From Nonomuraea spiralis (lineage in GTDB: Bacteria; Actinomycetota; Actinomycetes; Streptosporangiales; Streptosporangiaceae): a DNA stretch of 53,719 nt. How positions within the stretch are numbered: the first letter of the stretch is position 1; each line of letters opens with the position of its first letter. This document shows positions 15,821-23,153 of the stretch, in pieces. The stretch is from contig NZ_BMRC01000047.1 in NCBI RefSeq assembly GCF_014648435.1, positions 1 to 53,719 of the forward strand, read 5' to 3'. A model generated the notes under the pieces. The model ran no database searches and was not told the DNA's origin. It saw only the letters and a program-made list of their open reading frames with translations. Both the position numbers and the translations under genes were made by a program.

Positions 15821-17626
15821 ATGAACACTCGCGGGAAGGCGACGGCCGCTGCGGCGGCCGGCGTGCTGGTCACGATCACCACTCTCACCGCGGGCGCGCC
15901 GCCCGCGTCGGCCACGGCGCCGGGGGTCACGCACGAGGAGAACCCCCGGGTTCCCGCGGGCGCCGCCTGGACGGAGGCGTACTTCCCCTCCTCCGACGGC
16001 AGCGGCGTCGAACTGCACGCCGACGTGCTGCGCCCGGCGCACCTGCCGGCCCGCGCGCGCACGCCGGTGATCGTCTCGGTCGGCCCCTACTTCGCCCACG
16101 CCGGGCAGACGGGCCCCGAGGGATGGGACCGCGTCGGCCCGTCCGCGCGCTTCCAGGACTTCGTGGACGGCGCCGGGCTGATGGCCCGCGGCTACACGTT
16201 CGTCATGGTCGACCTGCGCGGCTTCGGCGGCAGCACCGGCTGCCTGGACTGGGTCGGCCCCGGGGAGCAGGCCGACGTGCGCGCCGCCGTCGAGTGGTCG
16301 GCCGCCCAGCCCTGGTCGACCGGCAGGGTCGGCATGTACGGCAAGTCGTACGACGCGGTCACCGGCCTGGTCGGCAACAACCTCAGGCTGCCGAGCCTGA
16401 AGGCGGTCGTCGCCCAGGAACCGGTCTGGAACATGTACAACTACCTGTTCAGCAACAAGGTCCCGCGGCCCAACGTCACGGGCACGCCGCAGGCGTACAA
16501 CTCGATCGCGACCATGCCGCCCATGGACGGCGACAGCGACCGCTACAAGGCGAACGCCCAGTACGAGACCGCCCACCCGGCCTGCCTGAGCGACAACATC
16601 ACCAACAACAACAATCCGGACCTGCGCTCGGCGTACTGGAGGGCCCGCGACCTGGCCGCCCGCGCCGCCGGGACCGGCACGCCGCTGTTCGTCACCCAGG
16701 GCTTCATCGAGCCCAACACCAAGCCGGAGGACATGGAGTCCTACTTGGACCACCACCGGGGCCGCGAACGCGGCTGGCTCGGCCAGTGGGAGCACGTGCG
16801 CGGCAACGACACCGACGCCCAGGGCCGGCTGTTGCAGGGCCGCGCCGGCTGGTTCGACGAGGTGATGCGCTTCTACGACCAGTACCTGCGCGGCACGCGC
16901 CCCTCGACGGCCGACCCGGCGTACGCGGTGGAGGACAGTCTCGGCCAGTGGCGCGCGCAGCCGACCTGGCCGGTGGTCACGACGTCGTACGACGTCCGGC
17001 TCGCCGCGGGGGCGTACCAGGACGACGGCGGCGGTCCCGCGGCGGCGACGTCGGCCCCCTCGGGCCGGTGGGACATGGAGCACGCCCCGCCGCCCGAGCC
17101 GCTGTCCGCCACCGAGCGGAACGCGGCCCGGCAGAGCGTGGCAGGGGCGCGCGGGAGCGCCGCGAACAGCTACTGGACCTGGTCCACGCCCGCCGCCGAG
17201 AAGCTCAGGCTCACCGGCACGCCGGCGATCAGGCTCACCGCGAGCACGGCCGGGAACGTGATGGTCCGCCTGTGGGACCTCGCCCCGGACGGCCGCGCCA
17301 CGATGTTCGACGAGAACGTCGCCCTGCTGGAACGCGCGGGGACGATCGCGTTCGACCTGAAGTCGGCCGACTGGACCTTCGACCGGGGACACCGGCTGGG
17401 CGTCCAGATCGGGACCATCGTGTCCGGCGGCTGGCTGGACGTGCCCTCGGGCGACACGATCAGGGTCTCCGGCGCCCGGCTGAGCCTCGACCTGCTGGGC
17501 GCCGGGGCCGACGTGCCGACCCAGGGCGACCGGTCGCCGTACCTCGACCGGTATCTCGCGGCGTACACGACGGTGATCGGCGACGTCGTGCCGGGTTCCT
17601 TCCCGCTGCGTTTGTCGCGGCGCTGA
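15821..17626 (+). CDS. Secreted CocE/NonD-type (X-Pro dipeptidyl-peptidase S15) hydrolase
   Basis: 601 residues. A Sec signal peptide (MNTRGKATAAAAAGVLVTITTL, cleavage near PASA-TAPG) is followed by an S15 alpha/beta-hydrolase domain: VDLRGFGGSTGCLDWVGPGE and the nucleophile motif MYGKSYDAVTGL (Ser in GKSY). A C-terminal jelly-roll X-Pro_C domain follows (about 440-600, LRLTGTPAIRLTAS, VMVRLWDLAPDG). The position after the nucleophile is DA rather than the usual xG. It would act outside the cell on esters, amides or peptides. GGGAGAG precedes the ATG. It ends six bases before a convergent regulator gene. Confidence 0.9.
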   Translation: MNTRGKATAAAAAGVLVTITTLTAGAPPASATAPGVTHEENPRVPAGAAWTEAYFPSSDGSGVELHADVLRPAHLPARARTPVIVSVGPYFAHAGQTGPEGWDRVGPSARFQDFVDGAGLMARGYTFVMVDLRGFGGSTGCLDWVGPGEQADVRAAVEWSAAQPWSTGRVGMYGKSYDAVTGLVGNNLRLPSLKAVVAQEPVWNMYNYLFSNKVPRPNVTGTPQAYNSIATMPPMDGDSDRYKANAQYETAHPACLSDNITNNNNPDLRSAYWRARDLAARAAGTGTPLFVTQGFIEPNTKPEDMESYLDHHRGRERGWLGQWEHVRGNDTDAQGRLLQGRAGWFDEVMRFYDQYLRGTRPSTADPAYAVEDSLGQWRAQPTWPVVTTSYDVRLAAGAYQDDGGGPAAATSAPSGRWDMEHAPPPEPLSATERNAARQSVAGARGSAANSYWTWSTPAAEKLRLTGTPAIRLTASTAGNVMVRLWDLAPDGRATMFDENVALLERAGTIAFDLKSADWTFDRGHRLGVQIGTIVSGGWLDVPSGDTIRVSGARLSLDLLGAGADVPTQGDRSPYLDRYLAAYTTVIGDVVPGSFPLRLSRR

Positions 17627-17632
17627 CGGGCC

Positions 17633-18271
17633 TCACGAGCCGTCGCGCAGACGCAGGGCGAGCCGGGTGCGGTCGCGCAGGCCGTACTTGCGCAGCAGGC
17701 TGGTGACGTGGTTCTTCACCGTGCCCTCGGTGATGCGCAACCGGCCGGCGATCTGCCTGTTGGTGGCCCCGGCGGCGATCAGCCGGGCCACCTCGGCCTC
17801 CCGTGCCGACAGTCGCCCCGCCTCGCCGCGCGGCGCCGGCGGCACCCCGCGCCGGATCTCGGCCACCAGCCGCGCGGCCACGGCGGAGGCGAGCACGGTC
17901 TCACCCCGGGCGGCCCGCCGGACGGCGTCGGTCAGCTCGTCCGGCGTGCAGTCCTTGAGCAGGTAGCCGGCCGCGCCGGCGCGCAGCGCGCCGAAGATGT
18001 AGTCGTCCTCGTCGAACGTGCTCAGCACGATCGAGACCACCGACGGATGACCGGCCGACAGGCGGGCGATCAGCTCGACACCGTCCATCTCCGGCATCCT
18101 GGCGTCCACCAGCGCCACGTCCGGGCGGCACGACCCGGCCGCGAGCAGGGCCCGCTCGCCGTCGGCGGCCTCGGCGACGATCTCGATGTCGTCCTCGATC
18201 TCCAGCATCTTGCGCAGCGCCTGGCGGATGAGCGCCTGGTCGTCGGCCAGCAGCACCCTGATCACGCTCAC
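17633..18271 (-). CDS. NarL/FixJ-family response regulator (second two-component system)
   Basis: 212 residues: receiver domain with VLLADDQALIRQAL, phospho-acceptor Asp in VALVDARMPEMDG, Lys in YLLKDCTPDELT, and a LuxR-type helix-turn-helix LSAREAEVARLIAAGATNRQIAGRLRITEGTVKNH. Its start overlaps the kinase stop by four bases, so the pair is translationally coupled. The divergently encoded CPBP protease (19570) is the nearest likely target. Confidence 0.93.
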   Translation of the reverse strand: MSVIRVLLADDQALIRQALRKMLEIEDDIEIVAEAADGERALLAAGSCRPDVALVDARMPEMDGVELIARLSAGHPSVVSIVLSTFDEDDYIFGALRAGAAGYLLKDCTPDELTDAVRRAARGETVLASAVAARLVAEIRRGVPPAPRGEAGRLSAREAEVARLIAAGATNRQIAGRLRITEGTVKNHVTSLLRKYGLRDRTRLALRLRDGS

Positions 18272-19446
18272 GAGGCCGCCCGTGTCCAGGCGGGCAGCTC
18301 CGCCCGCACCTCGAACCCGCCGCCGGGCCGGTCGCCCGCCGTCAGGGTGCCGCCCACGGCCCCGGCGCGCTCGGCCAGCGACCGCAGGCCGAACCCGCCG
18401 CCCGCGCGGCCGTCGCGGCCGTCGCGGCCTCTGCCGTCGTCGGCCACGGTCAGCACGACCCGGTCGCCGTGGAAGGCCAGGCTGCCGCGTACGTGCCGGG
18501 CCCCGGCGTGCCGTACGGCGTTGGCCAGCCCCTCCTGGAGCACCCGGTACAGCACGAGTTCAACATCCGGATCCAGCGGCAGCTCACCGCCCACGACCTC
18601 GAACGACACCCCGAGCCCGGTGCCGTCGAAGGAGGCCGCGAGCTGCTGGAGCGCCGCGCTGCCGACGTGCCCGTCCAGCGCGAGCGGGCGCAGCGCCCGG
18701 ACCCAGCGGCGGGCGTCGAGCAGCGCCTGGCGGGTCAGGTCCTTGGCCTGGCGCACCTCGTCCCAGGCCGACTCGGGACGCCGGGTGCGGAACCGTTCGG
18801 CGTTCTCCAGGGCCAGTTTGATCACGGTCAGGTGGTGGCCGAGCGAGTCGTGCATCTCCGCGCCCATCCGCGCCCGTTCCTGGGCGATCGTCAGCTCCCT
18901 GATCCGGGCCAGCAGCCGCTGCGCCTCCTCCCGCCTGCGCCGCGCCTCCAGCACCGCCGACGTCATGCCGAGGACGAACGCGGCGAACACCGCGACGGGC
19001 ACCGTCTGCCCGACGGCGTCGAGGACGTCGTGCCCGTACAGGACCATGACCGAGGTGAACACGCCGCAGCACAGGCAGCCGACGATCACCCCGGCCGCCC
19101 GCATGCCGTGCACGAACGCCACGTTGGCGACGGCGATGAGCGTGAGCAACTGGTGGATCTCGTTCGAACCGGTGATCCCGAGCGTGAACGTCGCCACCAG
19201 GAACACCACGGCCGCCGCCGCGCGCCACCCGCGCGTGCGCCGCCACGGCAACACCGGCCACAACCCGGTCACCACCGCCAGGTTCACGCCGAACGCCACC
19301 ACCTGCCCCACGGGGGCCGGCGACACGCTGAGGGCGGCGGCGTAGACGAGCGCGGTGGCGGCGAGCACCACCCAGAACACGACACTCAGCAGCAGCGGCG
19401 GGCCGGTGTCCGGCAACCGGGCGGCCGGGACGGGGAGACGCGGCAC
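18268..19446 (-). CDS. Sensor histidine kinase, HisKA_3 class (second two-component system)
   Basis: 392 residues. The N-terminal half has about five to six hydrophobic segments with short loops (LLLSVVFWVVLAATALVYA, VVAFGVNLAVVTGLWPVL, AVFAAFVLGMTS and others). The phospho-acceptor motif is RMGAEMHDSLGHHLTVI, and the HATPase_c domain shows EGLANAVRHAGARHV and VADDGRGRDGRDGRAGGGFGLRSL. The GDGRDGR run is a small local repeat in the G1 box loop. It is divergent from the CPBP gene across a 123-base gap. Confidence 0.92.
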   Translation of the reverse strand: MPRLPVPAARLPDTGPPLLLSVVFWVVLAATALVYAAALSVSPAPVGQVVAFGVNLAVVTGLWPVLPWRRTRGWRAAAAVVFLVATFTLGITGSNEIHQLLTLIAVANVAFVHGMRAAGVIVGCLCCGVFTSVMVLYGHDVLDAVGQTVPVAVFAAFVLGMTSAVLEARRRREEAQRLLARIRELTIAQERARMGAEMHDSLGHHLTVIKLALENAERFRTRRPESAWDEVRQAKDLTRQALLDARRWVRALRPLALDGHVGSAALQQLAASFDGTGLGVSFEVVGGELPLDPDVELVLYRVLQEGLANAVRHAGARHVRGSLAFHGDRVVLTVADDGRGRDGRDGRAGGGFGLRSLAERAGAVGGTLTAGDRPGGGFEVRAELPAWTRAAS

Positions 19447-19569
19447 ACCTCGACCCTAGTTTCCCGCGCGGCCCGGGGGATCCTCCCTGAGACCCATGAC
19501 GAAGGTCATGATCGGTTCGTCCCCGGCGCCGATGCGCCCGCCGCGGCGGGCTTCCTAGCATCGGGCTCC

Positions 19570-20406
19570 ATGAAGGCCACGCATCCTGTCCCGGCGGTGC
19601 TGATCACCGTCGCCGCCATGTTCGCCCAGGTGATCGTCGGCACCGCGCCCGTGATGTTGCTCGATCCCGGCGACGCCCTGTACCGGCCGCTCGGCATGGC
19701 CGGCATCACGCTGGCCTCGCTGGGGCTGGTCTTCCTCATCCGCCGCTTACCCGGCCACCGGCCGTGGCGCGGGGTGGGGCTGACGATGTCCTGGCGGGCC
19801 GCGCCCGAGGTGCTGCTGGGCCTGGTGGCGGGCGCGGCCGCGGTGTGCGCCGCGAGCGCGCTGTCGGTGACGCTGGGCGTGGCGACGTGGGCGCCGGAGG
19901 AGGCGGGCGGGTTGCCGTACCTGCTCGCCGGGATCGTGTTCGCGCTGTTCAGCCAGGCGTTCCCGGAGGAGCTGCTGTGGCGCGGGCACCTGTTCGACAC
20001 ACTCTCGGCGCGGCTGAGGCCGTGGACGGTGCTGATCGTGGTCTCGGCGGGCTTCGGCGCGCTGCACATCATCTCCAACAGTGCCGCCGACACCCTCGCC
20101 GAGCGCCTGCTCTACGTGCTCCAGGCGATCGCGCTCGGCTTCGCCTGCGCGGCGGCGCGGGCCCGTACGGGGACGGTGTGGATGGCGGTCGGCGTGCACA
20201 CCGGCCTGCACACCGGCAACCTGCTGCTGCCGACCCAGGACATCGCCTACGGCGTCCAGCTTCTCATCCTGACCGGCACGCTGGGCCTCACCGGGCTGAT
20301 CCTGCTGGCCGGCCGCCGGAAGGGCGGCACGACGGCCGCGCCCCGGCGCCCGGCGGACGGTCAGACGGGGCAGGGGGAGCAGTCGTACGGGGAGATGCGC
20401 AGGTGA
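19570..20406 (+). CDS. CPBP-family intramembrane metalloprotease
   Basis: 278 residues with about eight hydrophobic segments. The CPBP (Abi/CAAX protease-like) motifs are complete: EELLWRGHLFD (EExxxR), FGALHII (FxxxH) and VGVHTGLHTGN (HxxxH/N). The family cleaves or processes within the membrane and is found in prenyl-protein processing and bacteriocin immunity. A TTA leucine codon at 19747-19749 (IRRLPGHR) is rare in such GC-rich genomes and would make translation depend on the bldA tRNA if this lineage uses that switch. Its 3' end overlaps the convergent pseudogene by 46 bases. A leaderless start at 19570 is likely, as no Shine-Dalgarno is seen. Confidence 0.88.
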   Translation: MKATHPVPAVLITVAAMFAQVIVGTAPVMLLDPGDALYRPLGMAGITLASLGLVFLIRRLPGHRPWRGVGLTMSWRAAPEVLLGLVAGAAAVCAASALSVTLGVATWAPEEAGGLPYLLAGIVFALFSQAFPEELLWRGHLFDTLSARLRPWTVLIVVSAGFGALHIISNSAADTLAERLLYVLQAIALGFACAAARARTGTVWMAVGVHTGLHTGNLLLPTQDIAYGVQLLILTGTLGLTGLILLAGRRKGGTTAAPRRPADGQTGQGEQSYGEMRR

Positions 20407-20782
20407 AGCACGTAGTGCCAGCCTTCGGTCTTCTTCTCGAACGTACGGATCTCGTACGGGCTGACCGGGCTGACGGTGAACGTCTCGTCCATGAGGACGT
20501 CGTCACCGGCGAGGTCGTCCTCCATGATCACCGCCCGGACCTTCCGGCCGTCGGCGGGGACGATCATGTCCCTGCTCGGGCCGCCGTAGACCAGGATCGT
20601 CTGGTTCCGGGGGCAGATGTACTCGTGCACGGTCCAGGCGCAGCCGAGTCTGCGCAGGGATCCGACGTCGTGGTGGTTGTGGTGGTCGTGGCTGCGGTCG
20701 TGGTGGCCGCCTGGGCGGCGGGCGCGGCGGGGAGGAGCGCCGCGCAGGCCGCCAGGGCGATGAGTAACCGGATGCCTCTCAT
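20361..20782 (-). pseudogene. Frameshifted small secreted protein
   Basis: The first frame begins at ATG 20782 with a clean Sec signal peptide (MRGIRLLIALAACAALLPAA, cleavage near AAQA) and then turns into low-complexity Thr and ends early. The second frame, open to the stop at 20361, carries a coherent mature domain (VGSLRRLGCAWTVHEYICPR, then TILVYGG, EGWHYVLHLRISPYDCSPCPV) but no usable start except an internal GTG. A one-base shift within the ACC/ACG-rich stretch around 20680-20715 joins them. The in-frame alternative reading there is His-rich (HDRSHDHHNHHD). The mature part has four Cys. The signal peptide has a TTA codon. It is either a recent mutation or a sequencing error. Confidence 0.6.
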
Positions 20783-20837
20783 GGGCTCAGCGTGCGAGGG
20801 CGCCCTTGTGGATCACTGAGAACCGGGTTGGAGCCCG

Positions 20838-20869
20838 CCCGGGGGCCTCGCCGGGAGCGAGGCCCTCGG
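20838..20869 (-). terminator. Terminator hairpin after the decarboxylase-like operon
   Basis: GGGCCTCGC (20843-20851), loop CGGGA, then GCGAGGCCC (20857-20865) form a perfect nine-base stem, extended by CCCG/CGGG outside one mismatch. It lies 12 bases after the stop at 20881. Confidence 0.75.
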
Positions 20870-20880
20870 GGGAGCGGCCG

Positions 20881-21366
20881 TCAGTTCGCCATCCCGGCGA
20901 ACATGCCGGGCTCGTAGGAGCCGCCCGGGTTGCGCACGATCACGTTGAGCCGGTTGTTGGCGTTGATCATGGCGATCAGGGCGACCAGCGCGACGATCTG
21001 GTCGTCGTCGTAGTGCTCGCGGGCCCTGGCCCAGGTCTCGTCGGACACGCCCGGGTGGCTGCCGGCCAGCCGGGTGCCCTCCTCGGTGAGCGCCAGCGCG
21101 GCCCGTTCGGCGTCGGTGAACACGGTGGCCTCGCGCCACGCGGCGACCAGGTTGACGCGTACCGCGCTCTCCCCGGCGGCGGCCGCGTCCTTGGTGTGGT
21201 AGTCGACGCAGAAGCCGCAGCCGTTGATCTGGCTGGCCCGCAACATCACCAGGTCCTGGGTGGACTGCGGCAACGGCGACTGCTGGATCGCCAGGGCGAC
21301 GTTGTAGACACGCTTGGCGATCTTGGCGCCGAGCTCGTTGCTCATCAGGTCGAAGCGGGGTTCCAT
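20881..21366 (-). CDS. Carboxymuconolactone decarboxylase / AhpD-like protein with active CxxC
   Basis: 161 residues, all helical. The AhpD-type redox motif is SQINGCGFCVDYHTKDA (CxxC followed by His at +4), flanked by VRVNLVAAWREATVFTDAERAALALTE, both classic for the CMD family. The C-terminal NANNRLNVIVRNPGGSYEPG is common to COG2128-like members. Such proteins act as alkylhydroperoxidase-like reductases. GAGGAG precedes the ATG. It follows a cysteine-less paralogue by 60 bases and is probably co-transcribed with it. CMD genes are typical ECF41 sigma targets, and the window encodes one such sigma factor. Confidence 0.93.
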   Translation of the reverse strand: MEPRFDLMSNELGAKIAKRVYNVALAIQQSPLPQSTQDLVMLRASQINGCGFCVDYHTKDAAAAGESAVRVNLVAAWREATVFTDAERAALALTEEGTRLAGSHPGVSDETWARAREHYDDDQIVALVALIAMINANNRLNVIVRNPGGSYEPGMFAGMAN

Positions 21367-21426
21367 CGGATACTCCTCGAAGTCGGACGTTCAGGGTTGC
21401 GGATCGGTGGTACGGGATGCCTGCGG

Positions 21427-21909
21427 TCAGCCGATGCGGCCGGGCTCGTAGGCGCCGCCGGGCTGCCGGACGATGACGCTCATGCGATTGGTCGCGTTCA
21501 TCAGGGAGATGAGCAGCACCAGATCGGCGAGCTGGGCCTCGTCGTAGTGCTCGGCGGCCCGCGCCCACGCCTCGTCGGTGACGCCGGGGGAGGCGTCGGC
21601 GATGCGGGCGCCCTGCTCGGCCAGCTCCAGGGCGGCCCGTTCGGCGTCGCTGTACACCGTGGCCTCCCGCCAGGCCGCGACCAGGGCGATCCGGACGGGG
21701 CTCTCCCCGGCGTGGGCGGCGTTCTTGCTCCACACGTCGGTGGCGTAGGCGTCGCCGTTGATCTGGCTCGTACGCAGCACCGCCAGCTTCAGGACGGCGG
21801 GCGGCAGCGTCGTCTCCGCCAACAGCGTCCTGCTCGCCGTTCCGAAGTGCCCGACGGCCTTGGCGGCGGTCGCGGTCGGGGCGCCGAAGAGGTTCAAGCG
21901 TGCGGTCAT
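21427..21909 (-). CDS. Carboxymuconolactone decarboxylase-like paralogue lacking the redox cysteines
   Basis: 160 residues, clearly a duplicate of the next gene (same WREATVxxDAERAALxLxE block and same NATNRMSVIVRQPGGAYEPG tail). At the active site SQINGDAYATDVWSKNA replaces the SQINGCGFCVDYHTKDA of its sister, so both Cys and the following His are gone. It cannot do thiol chemistry itself and may be a structural or regulatory partner in a mixed oligomer. The start at 21909 has AAGGAG at good spacing; the longer reading upstream lacks one. Confidence 0.88.
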   Translation of the reverse strand: MTARLNLFGAPTATAAKAVGHFGTASRTLLAETTLPPAVLKLAVLRTSQINGDAYATDVWSKNAAHAGESPVRIALVAAWREATVYSDAERAALELAEQGARIADASPGVTDEAWARAAEHYDEAQLADLVLLISLMNATNRMSVIVRQPGGAYEPGRIG

Positions 21910-21945
21910 TGTTCGCTCCTTGCTGTCGTAGCCGGTCGAACAAGA

Positions 21946-21972
21946 GATGCCGGTCACCCGGTTCCTGTGACA
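21946..21972 (-). promoter_or_regulatory. Candidate ECF41 promoter of the decarboxylase-like pair
   Basis: On the minus strand TGTCACA (21972-21966) is followed by exactly 16 bases and CATC (21949-21946). The reported ECF41 pattern is TGTCACA and CGTC. The -10 element lies 36 bases before the ATG at 21909, leaving room for the Shine-Dalgarno. Confidence 0.5.
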
Positions 21973-22031
21973 GTGACGTACGCCACATGCGGGCGGAGTG
22001 TCCGGTTTTGCCTCACGCTGGTGTCAAGGTC

Positions 22032-22044
22032 GCATACTTGCCGC
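22032..22044 (+). promoter_or_regulatory. Probable leaderless promoter of the split-barrel protein
   Basis: CATACT at 22032-22037 ends seven bases before the ATG at 22045, where a -10 box of a leaderless gene would be. TTGCCT stands 19 bases upstream of it. No Shine-Dalgarno is present. Confidence 0.35.
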
Positions 22045-22434
22045 ATGATTTTCACGCAGACAGAACTCGACTACCTGGCCGGACAACACCTCGGCCGCCT
22101 GGCCACCGTCTCCCCGGCCGGTGACGTGCAGAACAACCCCGTGGGCTTCTTCGTGGACGCCGCCGCGGGCACGATCGTCATCGGCGGGCACGCGATGGGG
22201 GTCTCCAAGAAGTTCCGGAACGTCCAGCGGGGCAGCACCGTGGCCCTCGTCGTGGACGACCTGGCCTCGGTCGACCCGTGGGTGGCGCGCGGCATCGAGA
22301 TCCGGGGCACGGCGGTGGCCCTGAGCGATCACGAGCCTCCGGTGCCGTACTTCTCGCGGGAGATCATCGTGATCACCCCTGTCAAGATCATCTCCTGGGG
22401 GATCGACGGAGGGCGGGCCACCCGTACGGTGTGA
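22045..22434 (+). CDS. PPOX-class (F420/FMN-dependent) split beta-barrel oxidoreductase
   Basis: 129 residues. FTQTELDYLAGQHLGRLATVSPAGDVQNNPVGFFVD is the standard N-terminus of PPOX-class F420-dependent enzymes. KKFRNVQRGSTVALVVDDLASVDPWVARGIEIRG carries the cofactor phosphate-binding Lys/Arg region, and VKIISWGID is the usual end. It is related to Rv1155-like proteins, which bind F420. The reaction is unknown. The gene stands divergent from the decarboxylase-like pair and convergent to a TetR gene. Confidence 0.9.
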   Translation: MIFTQTELDYLAGQHLGRLATVSPAGDVQNNPVGFFVDAAAGTIVIGGHAMGVSKKFRNVQRGSTVALVVDDLASVDPWVARGIEIRGTAVALSDHEPPVPYFSREIIVITPVKIISWGIDGGRATRTV

Positions 22435-22444
22435 GGCCCCCGGA

Positions 22445-22466
22445 GCCCGTCGCTAGCGCGGCGGGC
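22445..22466. terminator. Bidirectional hairpin between the split-barrel and TetR genes
   Basis: GCCCGTCGC (22445-22453), loop TAGC, GCGGCGGGC (22458-22466) pair at eight of nine positions, with a G-T wobble at the ninth. The stop codon of the minus-strand TetR gene lies at the loop. Confidence 0.5.
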
Positions 22467-23034
22467 GCCAGCCGTGCGCGAGGAGGCCGAAGACCTCCTC
22501 CACGGCCCCGCGAAGATCCGTCCGGCCCCGCGTGAGCGCCGGTGTCTCCAGGACGAACCGGGCCAGCGCGTGACAGGCGACGTCGTCGTGCTCCACGCCC
22601 GCGTCGTCGGCGATGGCCGCGCCGAGGGCGGCGGTGTGCCGGGTCCACATCCGCCCGTGGTACTCCTGAAGCGCCGGCGTGGACTCCACGAGCTCGGTGA
22701 ACCCGGCCCGCAGCGGATGGGCCGCCAGCGGCAACCACGACGCCAGCACGTGCTCGCGCAGCGCCTCGACGACGCTCTGACCGGCGGGACGCCGGCGCAC
22801 CGCGGCGACCAGCTCCGCCTCCCGGTCTGCCTCCTCGTCGAAGACCAGCGCCTCCTTGCTCGGGAAGTGCTTGAACAGCGTCGTGGTCGACACGTCGGCC
22901 GCCTCGGCGACGTCCCTGACGCTCACCTGGTCGTAGCCCCGTTCGAGGAACAGCCGCAGGGCGGCGTCGGCGATGGCGCGGCGGGTGGCCGCCTTCTTGC
23001 GTTCGCGGCGGCCGGTGACGGGTGGCGTGTCCAT
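22453..23034 (-). CDS. TetR-family regulator, divergent to the TetX-like monooxygenase
   Basis: 193 residues. The helix-turn-helix region reads TRRAIADAALRLFLERGYDQVSVRDVAEAADVSTTTLFKHFPSKEALV, a textbook TetR N-terminus. The remainder is a helical effector domain. The ATG at 23034 has no Shine-Dalgarno and may be leaderless. Divergence from a TetX-like flavoenzyme, as in the TetR/TetX-type resistance layout, suggests it represses that gene and senses its substrate; this is inference. Confidence 0.9.
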   Translation of the reverse strand: MDTPPVTGRRERKKAATRRAIADAALRLFLERGYDQVSVRDVAEAADVSTTTLFKHFPSKEALVFDEEADREAELVAAVRRRPAGQSVVEALREHVLASWLPLAAHPLRAGFTELVESTPALQEYHGRMWTRHTAALGAAIADDAGVEHDDVACHALARFVLETPALTRGRTDLRGAVEEVFGLLAHGWRPPR

Positions 23035-23064
23035 GCGGCCCACCCTATCAAAAGGTGGCATCAG

Positions 23065-23134
23065 ACAATTAGTTGACTTGTTGCACTTTTGTACTCGTTC
23101 TGCTTCTCTGAAAAAGGCGGCGTACGGCGCCGCC
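23065..23134. promoter_or_regulatory. AT-rich operator region and 5' UTR hairpin before the TetX-like gene
   Basis: ACAA-9-TTGT (23065-23081) is a loose dyad that includes TTGACT, a possible -35 box for the plus gene. Downstream GGCGGCG (23116-23122), loop TACGG, CGCCGCC (23128-23134) form a perfect seven-base hairpin just before the GAGAGGAG Shine-Dalgarno. A short CCACC/GGTGG hairpin lies at about 23040-23058. Confidence 0.4.
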
Positions 23135-23153
23135 ACGAACGAGAGGAGCGACC

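Noticed and set aside
13117..16062. A 981-codon minus-strand frame antisense to the P450 gene
   Set aside because: Only its last 393 codons (SGNH hydrolase) carry a recognisable fold. The upstream part is antisense shadow of the P450 and the CocE start.
19447..19569. Clear promoter boxes in the divergent gap between the second kinase and the CPBP gene
   Set aside because: Nothing beyond GC-rich sequence with a CATGACGAAGGTCATG partial dyad near 19497; not strong enough to annotate.
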